Source of the DNA: Bacillota bacterium | GTDB taxonomy: Bacteria > Bacillota > Sulfobacillia > Symbiobacteriales > Symbiobacteriaceae | NCBI GenBank assembly: GCA_028287415.1 | Contig: JAQBPS010000316.1 | Span: 1 to 11,824 of the forward strand | Length of the DNA: 11,824 nt | Reading direction: 5' to 3' | Shown here: positions 7,466 to 11,824 of the stretch, in pieces | Position numbering within the stretch: position 1 is the stretch's first letter | How the letters are laid out: each line of letters begins with the position of its first letter | Position numbers and translations under genes: made by a program | The notes under the pieces: model-generated | Databases searched by the model: none | What the model was told of the DNA's origin: nothing | Seen by the model: only the letters and a program-made list of their open reading frames with translations

Positions 7466-7516
7466 TAAAAAGCCCGGGCAGGGATGATCTGAGAGCAGAA
7501 CATCCCCACCCGGGCG
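7466..7516 (-). terminator. Intrinsic terminator of the guanine riboswitch
   Basis: On the minus strand GCCCGGGTGGGGATG (7501-7515) pairs with CATCCCTGCCCGGGC (7472-7486), with two G-T wobbles in the middle and a 14-base loop, followed directly by TTTTT (7467-7471). It sits between the aptamer and the permease ribosome binding site, so it would stop transcription before the gene. This is a textbook expression platform; I could not settle which strand forms the antiterminator. Confidence 0.92.
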
Positions 7517-7536
7517 TTTTTCCCGGTGGTGTCGTT

Positions 7537-7607
7537 CCACTCGTAGTCGGGGTCTTAAGGGACCCCGGTAGAGACTCTCGGGCCAATCCCCGAGGATATA
7601 CGAGCGG
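7537..7607 (-). promoter_or_regulatory. Guanine-class purine riboswitch aptamer
   Basis: Read on the minus strand, P1 is CCGCTCGTA paired with TACGAGTGG (one G-T), P2 is CTCGGG/CCCGAG, J2/3 is GAGTCTCTACC, P3 is CGGGGTC/GACCCCG, and J3/1 is GACTACG. The J2/3 and J3/1 cores match the purine riboswitch consensus (TNTCTACC and GAC/UTA). The base corresponding to position 74 is C (GACTA rather than GATTA), which pairs with guanine. As I fold it, both loops (GATTGG and CCTTAA) are 6 bases instead of the usual 7, but keep the GG and CC that form the loop-loop contact. Guanine binding should stabilise P1 and favour the terminator downstream, turning the permease off. Confidence 0.93.
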
Positions 7608-7632
7608 CGCTATGCAGTTGGAATTGATCACG

Positions 7633-7661
7633 ATCTTATCATGGGGCTGGCAATCCTTCAA
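7633..7661 (-). promoter_or_regulatory. SigA-type promoter of the riboswitch-permease unit
   Basis: On the minus strand TTGAAG (7656-7661) and TAAGAT (7633-7638) are 17 bases apart, with a TGA just before the -10 (an extended -10 TGn). Transcription would start near 7626, about 20 bases ahead of the first P1 base, which is the expected placement. Confidence 0.65.
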
Positions 7662-7814
7662 GCATTTGCGCGTGCTCCATCGGCAACCTGGTGGAAACAT
7701 CGGCCCGGGCAGCGACTCAGGCGTGTGCGACCTCAAGCTGTGGCTCTTCCGGGTACCCAATCGCAGTGTTGCATGCGGTAATCACGGTGGGGTGATGGGT
7801 GTGACAAAGCAGCG

Positions 7815-7905
7815 AATTCTGGATGCTCTGTGCTCCTGCTGGTGCGGGATCCCTGCTCCCTGATGGGCTTGCTGCAGGCCGGCGTCCAGCTGGGTAAGGT
7901 GAATG
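7815..7905 (+). pseudogene. Possible PTS sorbose/mannose-type IIB fragment
   Basis: One plus-strand frame reads VLLLVRDPCSLMGLLQAGVQ followed by LGKVNV. This resembles the segment ...LVKSPEDVLRLVEAGVPIKEINVG... of sorbose-type PTS IIB proteins. Nothing else of the family is visible on either side: no N-terminal active-site histidine region upstream and no C-terminal part. The match is from memory and short. Confidence 0.25.
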
Positions 7906-8014
7906 TGGTTTGTCAGGGCCGCCGGCCGCTGTCAGTCCCGTGTGGAACTGGTCGCAGCCGGCCAGTCGGAACAGGCGGTATGAGTCCGGTGCTGCATCAC
8001 GACCGGTTTGGTCA

Positions 8015-8222
8015 GCGGCTCGCCCGGGTCGCAGCTGTGGCCTTTCACAAGGACCGGCCCCTGAGTCGCTGGCCGTGGTCGGCGACTCGCTGGTCGACTT
8101 GCGGATGGCCCAGGCGGCGGGCGCCCTCGCGGTCGCCGTTCCGGAATACGCGGACGATGTGGACCTCCTGTCCGCCCATGCCGATATATTGCTCAGCGGT
8201 GCGAGGTCGGTCTTGAGCACCA
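8015..8222 (+). pseudogene. HAD-superfamily phosphatase, C-terminal fragment
   Basis: From about 8063 the frame reads PESLAVVGDSLVDLRMAQAAGALAVA in outline, that is, HAD motif IV (GDSxxD) followed by the usual AxxAG. Then comes VPEYADDVDLLSAHADILLSGARSVL, matching the end of phosphoglycolate-phosphatase-like proteins. Just upstream a different frame gives HKDRP, which may be the remnant of the motif III lysine, with the linker between K and motif IV missing. No DxDGT motif I is visible in the window. It therefore looks like a decayed gene with an internal deletion and frame change. No start site is convincing. The flanks, about 7662-7815 and 8223-8336, hold nothing I recognise. Confidence 0.55.
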
Positions 8223-8336
8223 CTCAGTTGAGGCCCGGACAGTTTTGGAGGCTACTGGCCAGCAAACGAGGGTCCGAGAAGCCGAATGCAATTTGATGGA
8301 GTTGCTCCGCAACCTGCGATGGCGTGTATTATTGAA

Positions 8337-9167
8337 CTAACGTTTCCCGTTAGTGTAATGTCCTGTCAGAGCCTGGATATACCTGTGCGCAGACTTCTGT
8401 ACGGATACTGAGGCGTCTTTCTTGACTACACGGTGGAACGCATTGTAGAGCCGGTCAAATTTCAAGTCTTTAATTTTGTTTGCCATTTGTCTTACCGTGC
8501 TCACCGGTAAAGGAATGAGGTTCGGATAACTGTACATGAAACTAACCCATCGCGGATCCGCCACGACTTGAATCGTATCTCCAGTGAAAAGCACCCCCTT
8601 CCCCTCATGCCCATCTTCCCAGTGAACGACAGATGCCCCTTTAAAATGCCCCCCCAACCGGTACAACACAACCCCATCTGCGAGAGTTAAGCTTTCACCT
8701 GACCAGAAACGAATATGATCGTTCGCCCTTGTTACCCATTCACGATCGTCTTCATGGAGGTACACCGGAACATCGAAAGCTTCTGCCCAGTCCGCAATAG
8801 AGGATTAGTAGTGAGGATGAGATAGCGCGATGGCATCGATTCCGCCCATTGTCTGGATTTCTTCAATCGTCCGGTCATCCAAGTAGGTAATGCAGTCCCA
8901 CAAAAGATTGAAATCGCCTGTTTGCAGCATAAAAGCGGTTTGACCGATCGCAAATGCGGGTTGTGTAACAATGCTGAATATGCCATTTTCATCCTTTGTG
9001 AATTGATTGCAATAAATATTACTCTCTCGCATGGTATTCAAAGTCGTCCATGTTTGGCCGAACTCAGGGATAAACTGGCGTTCATCGTCGCAGATCAAGC
9101 ATTGATCGGGAGGAGTTTGTGATGGCTGATATTGTGTGCCGCACGTTGTACAAATAAAGGCCGACAT
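8337..9167 (-). pseudogene. Rubredoxin-like / metallo-beta-lactamase-fold protein with premature stop
   Basis: The frame from ATG 9167 to TAG 8337 would encode 276 residues. It starts MSAFICTTCGTQY, and C6, C9, C23 and C26 form a rubredoxin-like or zinc-ribbon knuckle. A metallo-beta-lactamase fold follows, with SHPHY (H117, H119), GGHFKGASVVHWEDGH and the later metal-site FTGDTIQV. Codon 121, right after HPHY, is TAA (8805-8807), where homologues typically read HPHYYS, so a single TAC/TAT-to-TAA change would explain it. Both halves remain in one frame and read well, so the lesion looks recent. A GAGAGG precedes the ATG. Possible alternatives are a sequencing error or re-initiation at GTG 8765. 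The region is markedly AT-richer than the rest of the window, suggesting transfer. The stop codon overlaps a small hairpin (8336-8354). Confidence 0.82.
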
Positions 9168-9244
9168 CTGCTTCGCCTCTCTTTCCCGGCTATGTAGAAG
9201 CCGGTGATTGTCGATTCGGTTCGCAAAGTCGCCGTTGATAAGGC

Positions 9245-9530
9245 GTTTTACTCCATCGGATTCGATAAATCGTGTGGGAATCCCATTCCGGCCGGCTAGC
9301 CTCCGCCAATCGGGCCAAATGCTCTGCGGACAACTCGAATCCCGCAGCGCCCAGGTTGTCCTGGTACTGTTCGGCGTGCGTGCTCCAAGGATGGGAATAA
9401 CGGTGCCGTTTTTCTGTCTAATCCAGTTCAATGCAACTTGCGCCTGACTGCGGTTAATTTCGGAAGCAATCGCTTAAACTTCTTGAAGGACTTGTTGATT
9501 GCTGTCCTTCGTAAGATACCCTTTGATTCG
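9245..9530 (-). pseudogene. Aldo/keto reductase, decayed C-terminal part
   Basis: Read on the minus strand the first segment gives LTKDSNQQVLQEV, a TAA (9474-9476), then AIASEINRSQAQVALNWIRQ and KNGTVIPILGARTP. This is the NADP-binding end of aldo/keto reductases (SQAQVALNW...PILGAR). At about 9372 one base is missing. Restoring it gives TP-QYQDNLGAAGFELSAEHL and ARLAEASRPEW, the usual ending of these enzymes. So the relic has one in-frame stop and one -1 frameshift. No N-terminal half (no catalytic D-Y-K-H region) can be found upstream. It lies just before the rubredoxin/metallo-hydrolase relic on the same strand, and both are AT-rich; they may have arrived together. High confidence that this is an AKR remnant, moderate on the exact boundaries. 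Confidence 0.8.
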
Positions 9531-9623
9531 GGCTTTCTTGCATTTTGCGGTTCGCTCAGCTCGCATCCGAATGGCGGCGGCAATCACCGAAAAAATTTGA
9601 TCCAGTCTCCGGAATGCATTACT

Positions 9624-10124
9624 TCACCGTATCAGCAAAAGCGGAAGTGCCGCTTCAAGCCGGTGTGCGGGTAGGGGGGCTGTCTGGCCTGTTCCGATCC
9701 TTATATGGCCGCGGAGTTCGCGGATTTCGTAGATGTCCCGAATCCAAGCGGGGTCTTCTTTGGTGGTCATCTTGAGGTCGGGAGTGAGGTGGGCCCGCCG
9801 CACCCGCTGCTTGTTCGGCCCCGCTTCGCCGGAGGACACGCACGAGTTGCCCGCTGTGGCGTTGCTACCAATTCTTCGTGTGCCTCGCGTTGCATTCTTG
9901 GTACTGATCGCATGCTTTCGCGTCGTGTCTGTTTTACTGACAAATGCATTTTTATACATTCGTGCGGTGTCCGTTCTATAATTGACGCCGTCGCACCTGC
10001 ATACTTGTTCGCCCGATATGCCCAAAATTGCATCCCACCCCATAAACGAACGGGTCCGGCAGACGGCTCGCACTGCCTCCGTGATCCTCCGTGTCCTCCC
10101 CGCCTTGATACGCAAGCTTCTCAC
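9624..10124 (-). other. Unassigned open frame, doubtful coding status
   Basis: This 166-codon frame starts with GTG at 10124 without a good ribosome binding site. Part of it, about 9705-9790, has GC-rich third positions and a protein-like composition (TTKEDPAWIRDIYEIRELRG), and could be the remnant of a real gene. The upstream part (residues about 1-90) is low-complexity Arg/Thr/Ser-rich and overlaps the tail of the ATPase-fusion frame. I recognise no family. The area 9530-9980 otherwise holds nothing I can support. Confidence 0.25.
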
Positions 10125-10803
10125 GATCTTGCTGAACGCTTATCGGAGTCGTATCGGAGTCGTTTCGGAATCGTATCGGAGTCGTATCGGAGTCGTATCG
10201 AGACCTTATCGCTGTCATACCCGTTTTCTCACAATGGCCTAGCATTTTGGCAGTCCACCGGAATCCGGCATCGCCCCAGGTGGCGGCAACCATCAGGCTC
10301 GCCTCATCGACGTGCAGGTCCGTGGCAGTCAGGAGCAGACAATCGGCGGGGAGGGCGCTGCCGGCAGACAGATTGACGATGTCGCCCGGCACAACCGATG
10401 CGACCGGAATCTTCACTTCGGCGCCATCACGAAGTACTTTCACTTCGACCTTGACCAGACTCAGGAGCCGCTCGACGGCGTTCGCGGCGGAGTGCTCCGG
10501 GAAGAATCCGAGGAGGCCGCTAATTGCGACAATTACCAGAATGATGGTGCCTTCGATGACATCGCCCAGAAAGAACGGCAGGATGGCGGCTTCGAGCAAG
10601 AGGATGATGATGGGGCTCTTGAACTGCACGAGTGGCAGCGGCAACACTTGCCGCTTTGCGTGGCTCTCCAGACCCGGACCCTGCTTGGCCGCCCGAGCCT
10701 CGGCCTCGGCATTGGTCAAGTCGCGATCACTCGTTTGCAGTTCTGTGAGCAATTGGGCGCCCGGGGTCGACCAGTAAGCCTGCGTTGGTTTAGCGAACGA
10801 CAA
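9976..10803 (-). pseudogene. Magnesium-type P-type ATPase, truncated N-terminal fragment fused to repeat sequence
   Basis: Residues 1-171 or so match the start of P-type ATPases close to the Mg2+ transporter MgtA. They show AYWSTPGAQLLTELQTSDRD (cation-ATPase N-terminal domain), two membrane helices (SPIIILLLEAAILPFFLGD, then GTIILVIVAISGLLGFF), NAVERLLSLVKVEVKVLRDG, and VVPGDIVNLSAGSALPADCL of the actuator domain. Homology ends at DLHVDEASL, exactly where TGES should follow (near 10293). From there the frame reads MVAATWGDAGFRWTAKM, then the tandem-repeat peptide, then unrelated sequence to 9976. The TGES loop, the DKTGT phosphorylation site and the other helices are absent (full length is about 850-900 aa). 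AAAAGGAGG sits directly against the TTG at 10803 with no start codon at normal spacing, also pointing to decay. It cannot be a working pump. Confidence 0.85.
10141..10217. repeat. 11-bp tandem repeat, about seven units
   Basis: Plus-strand units of 11 bases run head to tail: TATCGGAGTCG (10141), the same (10152), TTTCGGAATCG (10163), TATCGGAGTCG (10174 and 10185), then the diverged TATCGAGACCT (10196) and TATCGCTGTCA (10207). Four copies are identical. On the minus strand it is open and encodes near-repeats of DSDTTPIR within the ATPase fusion frame. The period is near one helical turn. I see no origin or known iteron context. Confidence 0.9.
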
Positions 10804-10904
10804 CCTCCTTTTGGCAAAGGATCCCGCCGGGCGACCCTGCTTTCTGATTGAACTGGCGAAAGACCGACCAAGCCGACCCGTGAAATGAGTGCGCCAGCTT
10901 CGCC

Positions 10905-10949
10905 GCTGAAAAGAAGGGAGGGAGCCAGTGCTGGCTCCCTCCTTTCAGC
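10905..10949. terminator. Long interrupted palindrome, possible terminator
   Basis: GGAGGGAGCCAG (10917-10928) pairs with CTGGCTCCCTCC (10931-10942). Outer arms GCTGAAA (10905-10911) and TTTCAGC (10943-10949) extend it, with a bulge on the left side. On the minus strand the inner stem is followed by CTTCTTTTC, terminator-like, about 100 bases ahead of the ATPase fragment. It may be a leader attenuator of the original ATPase gene or a leftover terminator. The rest of the gap 10804-11126 shows no gene and no riboswitch core I recognise. Confidence 0.5.
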
Positions 10950-11126
10950 TTATTGCTTCGCTGCACCGGGGGGGACGGGAAGGGTCAGGTCCGGCGCCCG
11001 AGATGCGCACTAGAATGGAGGATTATTTCGGGTAATAAATGAATTTAGAGTGCACCGAAGGAACCACGAGGCGAACCGAGGCATCGCACCGTCCCGGGAC
11101 ACCCAACGCAAGGAGGTCGATTTCCC

Positions 11127-11824
11127 ATGTCTGCTCTTTCTGCCCAGCTGGCTTACGCATCCGCCGCTGATCTGGCGGGACGCATCAGGCGCCGTGAACT
11201 CTCGCCCGTGGAAGTGGTTGACGCTTTCATCGAGCGCATCGAAGCGCGGAACGCGGAACTGAACGCCTTCGTCTACCTTGGCTTTGCCGATGCACGCCGC
11301 GCCGCCCAAGCGGCAGAGCGCACCGTCATGTCGGGGCAGGAGCTGGGTGTCCTGCACGGGGTGCCGACCGCGATCAAGGACCTGTTCGACTTCAAACCCG
11401 GGTGGATCAGCACCTTCGGCGGCGTCCGTGCCCTGCGGGGCTTTGTCGCCGACAGCTACTGCACCTATGCGTCCCGGATGGAGCGGGCCGGAGCGATCCT
11501 AGTCGGCAAGACCAACAGCCCGGTGATGGGCTTCCGGGGGACCTGCGACAACTACCTCTTCGGGCCCACACGCAACCCCTTCGACCTGAGCAAGAACAGC
11601 GGCGGCTCCTCCGGCGGCAGTGCGGCCGCGGTGGCCGCGGGACTCCTGCCCATCGCCGAGGGCACCGACGGCGGCGGATCGATCCGCATCCCCGCCTCCT
11701 GGTGCGGCGTGTACGGCTACAAGGCCTCCTTCGGCCGCGTGCCGATGGTGCTGCGGCCCAACGCCTTCGGCGGCATCTCGCCCTTCATGTTTGAGGGCAG
11801 CCTGACCCGGACGGTCGAGGATGC
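11127..11824 (+). CDS. Amidase signature family enzyme (partial, cut by window end)
   Basis: The first 232 residues of an amidase-signature hydrolase, usually about 460-500 aa, which cleaves carboxylic amides. The Ser-cisSer-Lys triad is complete and correctly spaced: K84 in [10 protein letters not shown]161 in the glycine/serine stretch [13 protein letters not shown], and the nucleophile S185 in [17 protein letters not shown]. The start helix [16 protein letters not shown] is typical. ATG 11127 follows AGGAGG (11111-11116) by 10 bases. The sequence is close to GatA in form, but [20 protein letters not shown] is more like stand-alone amidases, and no gatC or gatB is seen next to it, so I do not call it GatA. 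It lies downstream of decayed DNA, yet reads cleanly with GC-rich third positions. The end is outside the window. Confidence 0.93.
   Translation, partial: MSALSAQLAYASAADLAGRIRRRELSPVEVVDAFIERIEARNAELNAFVYLGFADARRAAQAAERTVMSGQELGVLHGVPTAIKDLFDFKPGWISTFGGVRALRGFVADSYCTYASRMERAGAILVGKTNSPVMGFRGTCDNYLFGPTRNPFDLSKNSGGSSGGSAAAVAAGLLPIAEGTDGGGSIRIPASWCGVYGYKASFGRVPMVLRPNAFGGISPFMFEGSLTRTVED

Noticed and set aside
6087..7487. A 466-codon plus-strand frame opposite the purine permease, rich in Gly, Asp, His and Gln
   Set aside because: The composition is that of the antisense of a hydrophobic membrane protein; the minus-strand permease motifs are unambiguous.
7428..7760. 111-residue N-terminal extension of the permease frame
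   Set aside because: It runs through the riboswitch, the terminator and the -10/-35 sites; the ATG at 7427 has its own GGGAGG site and matches the family start.
10141..10217. CRISPR array
   Set aside because: Units are 11 bases and directly adjacent, with no spacers and no cas genes nearby.
10312..10851. A 179-codon plus-strand frame opposite the ATPase fragment
   Set aside because: The minus strand shows clear P-type ATPase homology; the plus-strand product is antisense-like with no ribosome binding site.

Overview
The window looks like chromosomal DNA of a GC-rich Gram-positive bacterium of the Bacillota, perhaps Symbiobacterium-like or another thermophilic, GC-rich lineage; the genus is a guess. 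The evidence is strong AGGAGG-type ribosome binding sites before almost every gene, a guanine riboswitch with an intrinsic terminator, an ECF sigma factor paired with a membrane protein, and GC-rich third codon positions in the intact genes. One stretch, about 8330-9620, is clearly more AT-rich by eye.

The left part (51-7661) holds intact genes. On the minus strand, an ECF sigma factor (1569-2126) is followed with no gap by a one-pass membrane protein that is probably its anti-sigma factor (51-1568). A plausible ECF-type promoter (2150-2179) precedes the pair, which suggests autoregulation. On the plus strand come an Asp/Glu racemase-family protein (2342-3040) and a thioredoxin-like protein (3184-3528). 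A perfect 22-bp hairpin (3530-3578) separates the latter from a convergent 68-aa double-CxxC protein (3587-3793). Next on the plus strand are a possible 43-aa ORF (3893-4024) and a DUF1003 membrane protein with a C-terminal coiled coil (4058-4600). These face an iron-containing alcohol dehydrogenase (4692-5858, minus) across another hairpin. The best-resolved unit is an NCS2 purine permease (6117-7427, minus) with a full 5' control region: promoter (7633-7661), guanine-class aptamer (7537-7607) and terminator (7466-7516). It reads as a guanine-repressed purine uptake gene.

The right-central part (about 7800-10800) is decaying DNA. It holds a HAD-phosphatase fragment, a possible PTS-IIB fragment, a rubredoxin-like/metallo-beta-lactamase gene broken by one ochre codon, an aldo/keto reductase tail with a stop and a one-base frameshift, an unassigned open frame, and a P-type ATPase 5' fragment. 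The ATPase loses homology just before its TGES motif and runs into unrelated sequence with an 11-bp tandem repeat. The last gene, an amidase-signature enzyme (from 11127, plus), is intact as far as seen but is cut by the window end.

I did not find a convincing new multi-gene system. The items most worth checking are the riboswitch with shortened loops, the tandem repeat fused to the ATPase fragment, the single-stop metallo-hydrolase, the Asp-box relic before the racemase, and the small ORF at 3893.
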